Source: Oryzias latipes (taxonomy: Eukaryota > Chordata > Actinopteri > Beloniformes > Adrianichthyidae). From it: DNA of 64,000 nt. Both the position numbers and the translations under genes were made by a program. The DNA lies in the NCBI RefSeq assembly GCF_002234675.1, contig NC_019869.2, forward strand, positions 9,844,015-9,908,014, given 5' to 3'. The notes below the pieces were generated by a model that was not told where the DNA came from, did not search any database, and saw nothing but the letters and a program-made list of their open reading frames with translations. The number at the start of each line of letters is the position of its first letter. Within the stretch, counting starts at the first letter, position 1. Of this stretch, positions 40,701 to 54,742 are shown in pieces.

Positions 40701-43700
40701 CTCAAACAGAAAAGCCCCAACCTCTGTGTGTCCGCTGAAGGCAGCGTGGTGCAGGGCAGTGCGTCCTGCCCGGTCAGATACGTTCACATTGCTGAGCTGC
40801 GGGACCAAAGCTTCAGCACACCGTACCGCTTTGTTGCTCGCCGCCACGTGCAGCGGAGTCTGCCAGTTTTTGTCGCGAGCGTTTACGTCGGCGCTGTGCT
40901 TTAGCAACACTGCCACAGCATCCTGACAGGGTTAGGACAGGAAGTGTCAGAAACAGGAAAGGCTACATGCTCAAACAAAATACATGGCGGTATTTCCAGG
41001 TGGGTTGTGTGAACCCTCCAAAAAAAAAAGCTCGACTATTCTGAGAGGGGTTTCAAAACAGAAATAGCACAGGGAAAGTGAAGGAACAGAAGGGACTATG
41101 CTGGTTTGAGAATGCTTCACCCAAACACAAGAACGTAGTAAATCCGAATTTTGAGTATTACTCGAAGAAATACTGGCTTTGTCACTTTACCCTTTAACCC
41201 TTGTGCTATCTTAGATGACCCCACCCTTACATTGACGTGTTCTCCCTACCATGACAAAGGTGGATAAAGGTGGAAAGATTTCATGTAATCCATGGACACC
41301 AGTGAAGATCACAAATCATTGAAGAAAAAAGGTTCAGAGCACTGTCTAGTGGGTCTAGATGACCCAGCTCCCAACGTTAAAGTGCCTAGGATAGCACAAG
41401 GGTTAACACTTTAAAAGCCAGATAACACACAGACGAAACAAACTCCTTTTAAATTAAACTGGCTTCTTGAAAGCTTGAAAAGATAAACACTTTATTTGTT
41501 TGTGGCAAGGTTATCTAGTTGCACAGACGTGTATGTTACCTCACAACAAGAAGCAACAGCTCGGTGAAGAGGAGTCAACCACTTGTTATCTTTGGCGTTA
41601 ACTCTTGCACCTTGATCACGGAAAAAATTGAGACAGAACAACAAGAGAAGCGTGTCAAAATACATGGAAGGAACGTATTTTAGTTTAGTCCTAGCTGTAA
41701 TGTTGAGTTTGGATTTTTTATTTGAGATATCATGTGAAATAAAAGAACAATTAATCACCAAGTAACTAGCCTGGCTAATAAACTTTGCTTAGCTTTTGGG
41801 TAGAAGACAGCCAATACTGGCAAAAAAGGAATAAATTGACTATGACCCCTTTAAGCACAGCTTGGTGGTTAAAATAGACCTGAATCTGCACCTGTTGCAA
41901 GCCCTTCACATCATTTGAGAAACACTTGACACAGATATGCAGTCACTCTGTCCTATTCTTGTGTCACATTAATACACGTTCCTCCACTTCAAAACATAAA
42001 TTCTCACACTTTGACCGAGCAATGAACACGGTGTTTACAAAAGTTCCATTTAAAACTTTTTCAAGAAATTGTTACATTTCATAAAGGAAACGTAGCAAAT
42101 GTCCAGTTCAGTAAACATGGATGCATACACAAAATAAGGTAGGAATAAAAAAAGAAAAATGATAAACACTAATCAATGTTAAGAAAAAAAACACCATTAC
42201 TACCATTTAGAGTAATTATGTTTAAAAATATAATCAGAACAAGAGTCTTGGATAAAGCACTTTAGTCAAACTATACATTGAAACATTCCTCAAACCATTT
42301 TAAACAATCACTATTTTTATTAAACTCCCACTCTGATCATCTTTTGATTGCTTGTCAAGTTTTCCTAGTGGTCTTATCATTATGATTATGCTGTTTTTAG
42401 CCAAAGTAAAAAAAACCTGTTGTATTCTGGGACACAGTTTCTGCAGAGCAGCAGGAGTTCATTACAACCTCTAAGTTGTGGGCGGGACTGTTGGCAAGGA
42501 GCAAAGCCGCACCCACTTCCCGTCACCAATGTGTTTACACACTCACCCGCTAGCTTACAGCCCCTCACGCTCCCAACTTAACATTAGTGGTGCAACAAAA
42601 ATGTTGATCAGTATTGGAGCTATCCAGTCCTACAGTTTAGATCCAGATTCCAGCGTAGACCAGGAAAAAGCAGACGCACATGGATCTAATGATCTGCAAG
42701 TGGATGCATCCGAATGGAGCGGAGCAGGGAGCTTATGGCAAATTCCACGTCACAAAAAAACGCTTTTTTTAAACGCTTTTTTTTATCCGCTCTTGATTCA
42801 CAACAATTAGAATAAAAAAAATACCCACCCATTTTTAAGCTTAAAATTCTTCATAACCGTCTTCTATTATGAGAAAAATGCCAAAAGGACACGTTAAAAA
42901 CCCCATTAAATCGCAGTGGGTCTTCTACTAAAACCTTTTCCTGTAAAAAATAGTTTCCGTATTTGACATTTTAAGACTTTTTAAAAGATCCACAGCCACT
43001 CTGATAAAATACACTACTTTGCAAGATGTGGGGACGAAAGTTTCAAAAAATCGACAAGTTTGATTTTTTAGTGAATTGTAGAATGAGATGGTAGAGGAGA
43101 TGAATAAATACTGGAGATAATAGAATCTCGTTAACAACTCAGATGTATCAATACCCAAATTATGTTTTCATTGAAAATAAGGAATACAAAATGACTTATC
43201 TGACCTACAAAAAGGTTCTTATTTTAATTGGTAAGAGTGGATCCATGTAATAAAACAAATCATTTGTTTTGCCATTTCTACCAATGACTGTTACCTCAGA
43301 AGATGATTAATAACCATCAAAAATACTACATTATAAGTAATTAGTATTAGAGAATGAACACAAGAACAGCTACTAACAGTGGGAATTGATAAAATAGCTC
43401 ATAAAACAAAATTACATGTGAAAGGGTATTGGGGTGGATATTAACTGACATGCGATAGTGGACAAATGAAAAGACTGCCTCTAGCAAAGCAGGACTTTAA
43501 TGCTCCCTGCACCTGAAAGGATGAGAAGTTCAATGATCTCAGCATCTCCCAGGTAGGCTGCAGCATGCAGCGGCGTCCTCTTCTCACTGTCCTGCAAGGA
43601 CAAAACCAAGTTACAAGGATTTGCTACCACCTTCCTTTTCCACACACACACAAAAAATGTTGCTCATTATTTTTTTTCTTTATTGTTATGAGAGCAAAAG

Positions 43701-46700
43701 CTATAGACCCCTATACACATGCACACCACAGGAAACAGAAGCTGGAAACCACAAACAGAAAAAGGATTTTCCTCTCTTCGTTTTTCACCCCACTTTGCCA
43801 TGCCAACACACTGCTGCAATATCCCTGCGCCTCCCTCTTTCAGTGCAGCAGGGAGCAATCAGCAAAGTGAAGCTATAAACAAATGCCATGTGACTTGTGA
43901 GAGACCTGGAGCAGCACTGCTGACTCCAGGGAGATGTGGTGTGATGACCCCAGCAACATAGACCCATGGAGCCAAAAGTCCAAGGAGGAAGACAACAAAG
44001 CCCAGCAGAACGGCAAATAAATGTGTGCAAAAAGTGTGACCAAAAGTGTGACCAAAAAGACACCAAAAGGGACAGAAGAAAAGAGTCATTGGTCACCTAC
44101 TGAGATATTTGAGAGGAGTTGAAATGCTCATGTGACAATAGAGGCTGTGTGACTTCTATATGACCTCTATAAATCCACCCAGTCATGTAAGTCAAACAAT
44201 ATGAGCCAGATTGATTGCTGTTGTTCATGTGCCACATTGAAAGGGTAGAAAAAAAGCTGCTGGGATGCTTTCTGGACAAATTAAATGTCAATAAATACCA
44301 GCTATAATACATTTTTTCTTTGTAACTTTTAGCAAAAAGGTGACTTACCTGGATGTTTACATCTTCCTTTTTGAATATGAGGGAGCGCACTTCATCTGGG
44401 TCCACACTGAAGATCGCTTTTAAAAGGTGGGGCTTTGGAAAAATAGACAAAAAGATGAAATATTAAGACTTTCATCTGTGATCACAGCTTTGAGACCAGC
44501 AAATGTTACAAGTACGATAAACCCAAGCTGAGGAAAAGGCACAAAAACAGATATGTAACCATGACATTAACTAACAAAAGCCTAATCCTAAACTCACAAC
44601 ACTGCAGTTTCAAGAAACAATCTGCAGCCTCAGAAAAATGGATTCAAAATTTAAATGGATTCAAAATTTAAATAAATGTGTGAAACCTTTATATTCCTCA
44701 CCAACTCAATGACAAATTAAACTGTGATTTCATCTAAAAATGCAGAAACATCAGCAAGACACACAAAGTGTGTGGTTTTTGACTTTATGCAAAAGTCCTG
44801 TACATTAATGTAAACGGGGGGAAAAAGCATGACAGCAATATGTTGCCTCACAATGAAATGACTTTTATACAATGTTGACCTACAGACACATTAAACCTTG
44901 GCTGTGATACTGGAGGAAAACCAAACAAATAAGCAATTCTAATTTTAAAGACACACTCGGGTAAAAATTGTTGCCTTTTTTTACATGTTGTGGCATTTTT
45001 CTGATGATAGAGGATATATATCAAGAAAATAAAAATTAAGATTGCCTTTCTGGGTATTTCCTTATTCAAATTGTTCTGAATCAGGAGCACACGAAAAAAT
45101 GCCGTTTAAAAAAGATCGTATTTGTGACACAGAAACTGCAATGGGGGGGGGGCCACAAGCTCCCAACTCCACCCCATTCTGATGCATCCACTTGTGGACG
45201 CCAAGATCCATGTACGTCTTTGTTTTCCTAGTCCGCGCTGGAATCTGGCTCAAAGCTGTATGGCTGGATAGCTCCGACAATGCAACAAAAATCCACAGAT
45301 AATGTTAGGCTGGGGGTAAGAGGGGCTGTAAGCTAGCAGGAGAGCGTGTAAACAGATGGGTGACGTGACGTGTGCAGCTGGGTTGCTCCGCGCCACAGTC
45401 CTGCCCACAACTCAAATACAATTGAATCGGTTAGTTCAAAAGGGGCCCAAGTCCAAGAGGTTTGTTTTTCCAGGAAATGATTTTAATTGCATAGCTTAAA
45501 GGAAGGCTACACCAAATGATTAATACTTTACCCAGATTTAGCACCAGTTTATAGCTTACAAATGCTATAATATGAAGCACCTCACTTTGATCATTTCAGA
45601 GGACTAGCAAACTAAACTCTCTGGACTTGGGCCCTTCTTGAATTAAACAGGGGCGCTGCCATATTGGATAATTAGTGCTGCCATCTATGGGATAAAGCAA
45701 AACCCATGCAAGGGAGGCCCAAGTCCAGGAATTTTGTCAAGCATAGTCAACACATTACAACGGACTTGGAACTTTTTTGCACATAATCAGATAGCTTTTC
45801 CCTTGAAGACCACATAGAACATATAATATCTCTATTAAAAAATTGTGGACTTGGGCCCCTTTTGAACTAACCGATTCAATTTCTAATGAACTACTGCTTT
45901 ACTGCAGAAACTATGATCTAGAAAAAAACACAGGTTTTGGCTAAAACCACTGGGAACACTTACAAAAGATTACCGGAGTGGGACTTAAAATTTACTGAAA
46001 ATCGGGTTCTAAACACAACAAATTAAAACTAACTTATTATTTGATTGAGAAAAAAAAAACATTTTATGTTCCGTACATAAATAGGTGAGTAAAAAAATGA
46101 CTAAGGGAAACAATAACAGGGAAGCTAAAGAAAGTCCCCGAGGTCAAACCTGAGGTCAAACCGTTTTCCACTTATACAGTTTATGCTTTAGGGAGCAAAT
46201 TTGACCAAAGAAAGTTGACTCAGTCAGTGTCCATTTAATGTCAGCCTTTACCAATAAGCTACCGGTATTTAAACGTGTTCAAATGGCTGGACTATAACAG
46301 TGCTATATTTAGTCCTTTCTGCCATGTGTTGGCGGTGCTTTTATTTTTACATCAGAGGGAAAACCATAGATTCACCTTCACATCAGGTATGAAGTGCACT
46401 CTCATGCTGACAGTACCAGGAAATTATTGTCCCGTCCCCCCCCCCCCCCCCCCCCAACATAAAACTGTATGTTTGCAACAAATAACCCCAACTTGAACAT
46501 TCATATCTGAGAAGAAAAGAGCTGAGCAGAGGAGCCGGTCTGCCTCACCTTGTCATCCTGAGCAGCAGCCTTCTGAAAGGCATGGTGGGATGAAGGAACA
46601 GGGGAGGATTTGGGCCGCGGAGGTGGGGATGAAGAACAGAGCTCATCCTCCTCCACCTCCTCCAGCACCACAATACACACACGGCTAGCCCGTTCTGACC

Positions 46701-49700
46701 GCATCAGGAACAAACATTCACACGCAGCACGCACGCCCTCTCACACACATAAAGACACAGTGTTCCCTCTTCCACATAAACGCAATCCCATAAAAACAAA
46801 GGTTAAAAAAAGATCCAGGAGAAAGTGTTTCCCACGTAAATAAAAAAAAGTGCTGCACATCTTCATATGACGTCCACTTTCAGATTCAGCTCTGTCCTCT
46901 ATCTGTCGCTTTGAAGCATGTCTGGCTTCCTCTTCTGTCCTCTCACTAATCCACTCTCACACTCTCAGATGTAGCCGTGGAGACGGCAGGGAATTCCTCC
47001 GCGTGATGGTGGCAGTAAAAGCGCATGCAGCAGAATGACTAGCAGAACACAGGAAGCTTCATATCCTCACTGCTGTACTGCAGCCAGCAGCACAAACAGA
47101 ACCAGTGATTAGCACAGACAGGCCAGCAGCAGCCAGTGTATGAGGGGGTATGCATCACTCAATGCAGGCAGACTGCTGAAACCAGCTCTTTCAGGAGGGG
47201 GAGGCGAGGGGGAAGGGAGACAGAGGGAGAAAACGAAAGTGGGGGAGAACGACAGGCGTTACTGTGGGCAGGTAGTTGGGAAGACTTAAGATGAATGGCG
47301 CAATGAAAAAACAGAACAGAAGTCATTTATGGCTGGGAAAATTTGGAAAAGAAAAAAAAAATTAATGGAAAATCTGCGTAAACAATAAAAAACTCATTTG
47401 AACAAGTCTTGATGTAAATTTAAAAGCACAGCAGTGATCAATGTTATTTTAGGTTAGGTGTCCATTATCAAAAATAAATGGACACCACTGAAGCAACCGT
47501 TCTCTGCTTGTGTTGGACGGTTGCTTCTTCAAAATTCATTAATTTTTGATGATGAATACCTTGAAGAGAATAATCCTGCATGTTCCATGGTCACTTACAA
47601 AACAAACAAGTATTAAACCATTTGTTAGTACTTGTTATATTTACCATTTAAATTGTTTTCCACGAGAGGGGAGACTATTTGATACATGATGTGACACAAT
47701 TTAAGGCAACCTGCAATTTGCTCTGCTACAGACTAACCAGCGGTGGAAATTGGTATATATGCTAAATAGGACCAGTCGATATGGCCTAAAAACAAAATCT
47801 CCAATTTTCTTCACACCTAGTTATATTTCAGATTATTTTCCCCCTCCCTTTACTTTCTTAAGGACCCACATCCAATGAAAATAGTGTTTTTGGTGTTATA
47901 ACATGTCCTTGTAACATTTTTCTTCATGATGGAAGACATCTATAAAGAAAATTAAGATTAAAACTGCATTTCCTTTGTCAAATTGTGGTGAATCAGGAGA
48001 AGCAAAACAAATGCCTTTTGAAAAAGCCTGTAGTTGTTACTTACAAACTAAGATAGGCAAGCCACGAGCTCCCTGCCCATTCACTTGCAGGGAATTAGAT
48101 CCATGTACGCCTTGGTTTTCCTCATTTGCGCTAGCATCTGGCTCAAAATTGTATGGCTGGATAGCTCTAATATTGCTCGCCACTTTTTTTGCCCCGCTAA
48201 TGTTAAGTTGAGGGATGTGTGGGGCTGTAAACTAGCAGGAGAGCGTGTAAGCAGATGGATGTTGGGCACGCTGGATTGGCCAAAAGCTCCTAAACTGCAC
48301 AGCTAGATAGCTCCGATTTTACTAGCCCTTTTTGTGGCACATATAATGTTAGCTTGAGGTTGTGAGGGGCTGTAACGTAGTAGGACAGATTGTAAACAAA
48401 GGGGTGAATGGGAAATGAGCACAGCCTTACTTCTGCGCCAACAGTCCTGCACACAATACAAAGGCAAAAGTCTGATAAACTTCTGCAACCCCGCAGAAAT
48501 TACGGGATTTCTTAAATATTGCCAAAAATCTGAATAATCATAATTACAATAGATCAAAAAGAGTATTAGAGTGGGACTGAGCAGAAATTACAGATGGGAG
48601 GGAATATCAAACCTTTTTTTTTCTTTAAACATATCTTTTGGGAGTTTCTTTTGAACAATGCGGCAGGTTGTTTGTATGGAAGCAATTCTGTAGCATAATT
48701 AAAAATAAAAGTCAAAACCAGAAATGCTTTTTCATTTCCAAAATGAAGCTGCATTTTTTGACTCAGAATTAAAATGAAAAAGCAATCCGCCAAAATGCTA
48801 CGGAGATAGCAATTACGTCATCGCCCCGCCTCCCCTCTGGAAATGCTAGGTGGAATTGAATAATGCGACAATGTTCGCAGGGTGTATGTTAAAATGAAAA
48901 TGCAATCCCCTCTTTGCATTTTCCTTTGAATTATGACACAGAATAAGTGGTTTTTAAGTAGAAAATGAAAAATTATTTTGAAGTATTGATTTTTCATTTT
49001 AATTTTGAGTCATTTGATGCAGCTACATTTTGAAAATGAAAAAGCATTTCTATTAATTCATTTTAACTGTCAAAGTAAACATTTCTAAATGAATTTCGCT
49101 ACACATTCACCAGAGAACTTTTTGAAAATGAAATGTCAAATACCATTTCCTTTATCATTTTAATTGAGTGACACAATAAGCGGTGTTGAAGTAGAAAAAG
49201 GAAAAAGCATTTTAACGGATTGGTTTTTCATTTTAATTTTGAGTCAAAAAATGCAGCTTCTTTTTGCAAATGAAAAAGCATTTCTGGTTAGACTTTCATT
49301 TTTAATTATGCTACAGAATTGCTTCCATATGGAATAACGTATGTCCACCTATGTTTCAAGTTTTTGTTGCTCCGGTTACCAACTGGGGTTTAGGCCAGCA
49401 CAGTCATATGTTTTTAGGTGTCCATAATCACTTTTTAATGGACACCTGGAGCCAATCAGAACTGAGTATTCACCCAAACCATAGTATAAACACTGATAAT
49501 ATTATATATCAATCAGAAAAAGTGTAAACCAGACTGAAAAATAAGCATTGTACAGATCAATGTGGTACTATTGTTAAAAATAGTCAAGGCAAAATGTGGA
49601 TGGGTTTCCATGACGATACAAAAGTATAAAAGTAAATGTGGCCTTTAATGTAAACCATAACTGATGCCATATAGGTGCGTGCACATATTTGTTTTCCAGC

Positions 49701-52700
49701 ATTTTTAATGGTGCATCAATGGCATGGCTTCAAAAGTCCCCATCTCATTACAAAACTGGAACAAACTGGCTCTGCCAGAGAATGTGAGGGTAGCTAACAA
49801 GACCAGTCTGTGTGTGCACGCCATCGTACGTGTGTGTGTCTCCATCTCTTTCATTTTCAACACAGATTCTAAAATAAGAAACTTTGCCAGGCCACACAAC
49901 CCAATTAACTCAGAGGGAGGGACACTGGGGGGAAAAAAGAAGAAATAAAAAAGAAAAGATGATTGGAGGTTAACTTTAAGGCTTATGGTAAAGTCCAATT
50001 GCTTTACTGTTTGGAGATCTATGATGAAACACAACGTAGAGTCTCTCGAAGCAATTAACCTGACAGTTAAGATTTGCATGAAGAACACAAACATTGACGG
50101 AAGTTATATATACACACTACATATGTTGATATGTCCCCCCCATTGAAAAGGGGGTTCTTTTCAGGAGAACACCAAAAAGTTCTATTCAAAGCAGATTTTT
50201 TCTTCTCTTTTTTTCACCCCCAAACAGAAATAAACAGCAATTTTGTGCTTGTGTTTGTTTAAACCAGAGGTAAGGTCTAAGGCTGGCACAAAAAAAAGTT
50301 GAAATATCTAAATTGCGCAACTACAGGCATAGTAGCTATTATGCTAAAAATAAAACATTTATTTGTTAAAGTTCTATTTTTACTTCAGTTAAATCACTGT
50401 TTATGTGAAAACTGTTTTTTATAGGAGAAAAAAAGAAAATATTTACAATTTATCAAATGGAATTGTGAACTAGTCAATTCCATATGTTTTCCAATTCAAC
50501 ATGAGTATTTTTCAGTTAATGGTGATTTTCTGATTTTAATTGTCTGATTGTTAACCAATTTCTCGCTGCATGTCTATTTTAAAGGAGTAATTGTAGATAT
50601 TGGGAATGAAAGTAGCAATTCATGATTAGGAAAAGATGAACGAAACCTAACTAATTTTCCCTTTTTTAAGTATAAATGAAGGTAGTACACCTATAACCTC
50701 AATGAGACAGCTTTGAAACTGTAGGTATCGCTAATCTCAACCACGCTGAACCATATGATCAGCTGTCAACCACAAAAATGCTAAGAAATCTGGCAATGGA
50801 CTGAAACATTTTAAAAAGTGTTTTTGAATTATCAGATAGTATCAAGTCCATGTTATCACATCAGATCTGGTTATTGCAGTCAGCTGACAGCTCCCCCGTA
50901 ATCAGATTTTTATGGTCCTGTAAACAGGGTCATTGTAAGAGTTACAATTTGAATCCATCTATCTACATTCTATTGCTCATCAGCAAATAATTATAAAAGA
51001 TAAAGAACAAACCAACTAGAAATACAGGGCTCATCTGATCTACTTATCTCAAGGGAACAGTCTAAAGCTTATCTGGTGAAGTAGGGGTTATTATCCCATG
51101 TCGGCCAAGAAATCAAACTCCTCTTGTACACCTGGACTCTGCCCTGAAGTCTTTTCTAGGGTCCTGAAGTCAATTGGAATCTTTCTGTATTCCCAAGTTT
51201 GTCCCAGCAAACGTTATGTTGATCCCACCAGAAACAATTAGAAAGTCAAGAACGTCTACAAATGACAAGCAGATGACTAGAAGTTCTCAAAATCTTTCTA
51301 GAGAAGCTCGTTTTTCACTGCAAGAATCAAAATTTGGCCGTTTGGTTCTACAATTCTGTATACTGCATCCTCCTCCCTCAAACAAACACCCTTTCGTCCT
51401 CTAACCCTTTTTTCCTGGTAGCTCCAAACTCAGCATCCTTTTACCAACATCATCACTGTTCCTCCACTCAACGTATTCAAAACATCTCAATCGGCTTTCC
51501 TGCATTTATCTCCAAAACATCTACCATGATCTGATCAATTCATTCCTGATCCTTTCCATCCTCTTCACTGCCAAAGAGAACCTCAACATTTTTACCTCTG
51601 TTACCTCCAGCTCTGCCTCCTGTTTATTTCTCAGAGTCTCTAAACCAGAGATGTCAAACTCCAGGCATCGAGGTCCAGCCTTCTGGTGGTTTTCCAGAAA
51701 TCCTGTCTCATCTGCTGCTGATCACCTGGATCAGGTGCATGGGTTTGGTCAATAACAAGCTTCAATGGCAGGATGATTGGAAAACATGTAGGACACCAGC
51801 CCTTGAAGCCTGGTTCAACACCCCTGTACTTCTGTCTGCCGTTCTTTGTCCCACTGTTTTAAGGACCTTAAAGCCAACACAGTCTACTACCAAGTCTCCT
51901 CTTTGCTTTCTTCATTCCAGATGATAAACCAAGTAGTACTTTCCTCCTACTCTCCCTTATCCCTTTGTCTGGAGTTGTCTAGTCATCTTGGGGAACCTCG
52001 TGATCTCCAAAAGCCTGTTTTAACTCCTTCCTAAAAGTTACAATGTATTCTTCCTTTTTAACTTCCAGCACTTGGTCCTCTGCTCTTGTCCTCTTCATAT
52101 TCCTCACCACCAAGCCATCGCTTTGCAGTTGCTGATCTTTTTAGATTACAACATCTACACAATATGTAATCAAAGTGACTGCTCCTCCCTCCATATGTTC
52201 CTGTTTTCTGGAAAAATGTCTTCATCATTTCCATTCTATATTGGCAAAGTCCACCCCTATGTGTCCTTCTGCATTGCTGGCCTGAACACCAAACTTAACC
52301 ATCACTTCCTCCTCATTTGCTTCCCTCGCTTGCATGTCCATTAAAGTCTTCCCCAATCACCTATCTCTGTCCCTAAATCTTCCCACCAATTTCCCTCCAG
52401 AGTTTCTCTGTCTTCTTTCGCTCACATTCTACCTGGGGGTCATAACCACTGACAACATTCAGCATTACATCTTCAGCTTCCACCTTCACACTTATGACCA
52501 TTTCTGGCACTATTATCCTTCAAATATTCTTAGCAACCTTGTCCTTCAAACTCACTTAAATTCCATTCATTTATCCATCCACTCCATCAAAAAACAGCTT
52601 GAAACTGCTTCCAAACTACAGTATAGGTCTATCCACCTTTTCTTCTGTCCATCAGACCGACCAACTCTCTTGTTTTCCACAACAAAGTCCCTACATTCAA

Positions 52701-54707
52701 AGTGTCTACCCTAATTCCTACGCTCTTGCCTTTCCATTTTTCTTTACCTAAAAACACATGTTCCTCCTCTTCTTTGGCCAACAGTACTCAAATTTCCCTC
52801 AGCACCCTGTCAGTCAACAGTACCGCTGCCAGTCTATGTAAAGCCAAGCCAGGACCAATCAGGTATGAGAATTCTGTTCGTAATTGGCATAATTGATGTG
52901 ACTTTGGTTTTATGTCTGACGCCCTTCCTCTGCAAAGCTTGATATCGGCTTAAAAAAGTATTTGATTGTGCCCCCCTGTGGTTGTATTTGAATCTAACTA
53001 GACCAAATTGCATAATGAGCTGAATTGCGACCTTATTAATGTAGATTAAACCCCATGAAGATATTGGGAGTAACACCCAGTCCTTTTCAATGAAGTGATG
53101 TTTATCTATTTATGTACTTTAGTTGGCTTGATAGCTCAATTGGTTAAGTGCAGGATTGGGACACGGCAATGACATTGGGACATCCGGGAATCAAGGTTTG
53201 ATTCCCAGGTTGCACAATGAGTTTAATCCAGTGTGGGGTCCTTGGGCAAGACACTTCACGCTACTGCCTAACTAAATATACAAGGGGGCCAAAGTCTGTT
53301 TTCCCCTGTTTTGTGTTAGGAAGAGCATCCGCCGTTAAAAAAAAAATCTCTACCAAACCACCTGTGCAAATCAGTCCACAGAAGGAACATGCCAAAAGGT
53401 GAACAACAGTTCAACAAGAACCCTTATAGATTTTGCTAGTACAAAAGAAAAAAAAAAGTAAGAGCAGTATTACCACAAAAGAAATGTAAAAAGACTGTAC
53501 TTTTTGAGAAACCTAACATGACCAAGAAATGTGAAAGTCTGTCTTCTACTCTGACTCAGCTCAGTAGTGGAGTAATTTGAGAACACAGACACATATGCCA
53601 GCGCGTGTTCACTGGCATGCAAGTCTGGTGAAACACACTTTTATGATCACACAACACACTCCTTCAGAAAGAACCGACAGAGACATTAAAAGATTTGACA
53701 GCTTCTAAAACGTGATTTTTTTAGAGAACTTTAACAGGAAAAATCCGCAAAACAATACTCAATAGATCTTTTCTAAACAGCAAGTCTTTTTAGGAAAAGT
53801 TTCCGTTAATCAATTGATCAACTGCATGATACACTGTTGACTAATTAGCATTATGGGGTTGTCAGATGGATGTGTTCAAACAGTAGTGTTGCAAATCAAA
53901 ATTTCAAATGACTCTTGAGATTCAAAAATAATTGAAAAAAGCCTTCACAGCTGCCATGTATGTTCTAACCATTTGTCTAAATAATTTCTGGTTGGGTTTT
54001 GTTCAATTTAATCAACTAAAGTCTAGACCCAATTAAAGTACAAGTATCAACAGAAAATTTGAAACAAATAGTTTTCTCAGGAAAGTATTGTTTGTTTCTA
54101 AGCAACAGTACGCCCTCTAGAGACCAAACAAATGCAAAGGTTTGACAAAAGTGACATCCATTCCTGTCTCTGCATAACCTCATGAGCAAGGAGCTATTTT
54201 GGTCTATTTTCTGTATGAGCTAGAACAGAGAACAATACAGAATAGCGAATGACAAACGTTTCAATTGTTACAAGCCTTCTCATTTCCCAGAAGACTAGTA
54301 AATCCAGGAAAGGCCACAGAAAAACAAAACCAGCATGAATGTGATTGGGTTTTTTTTCCAATTCATATTTTTACAGTTCCACTGTGGTACAAATCAATCC
54401 GGATATAAATATTTTAAGCCTATTAGAAACTACTAAATTATAGGGACAAACCTTGATTTTTGGGTCACGGTTCTGTTAAGGTTGATATATGATTTGTGTA
54501 TTACAAAACAACAAAAAACCCTGATAAATTCAGGAAAATCCTTTTTTTAAATTGACTAATGAGCAAACAACAATCAATGTATCATTTGCTTTTACAAGAT
54601 TATTTTTTAATCCTAATAATTTGATTGAAATGGCTGTACCTGAAGAATCGATCGATAGATCGATGGAACAATAGATAGCGTCTTCTTCAGGGATTATTAA
54701 AGACCCC

Positions 54708-54742
<35 letters not shown>

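Noticed and set aside
37000-41600. CRISPR-like regular repeats
   Set aside because: The periodicity is that of ankyrin-repeat exons; the DNA repeats are not direct or evenly spaced.
52334-52714. A 126-residue + strand open frame
   Set aside because: It is antisense to the RTE-like LINE; its composition is low-complexity and it has no domain.
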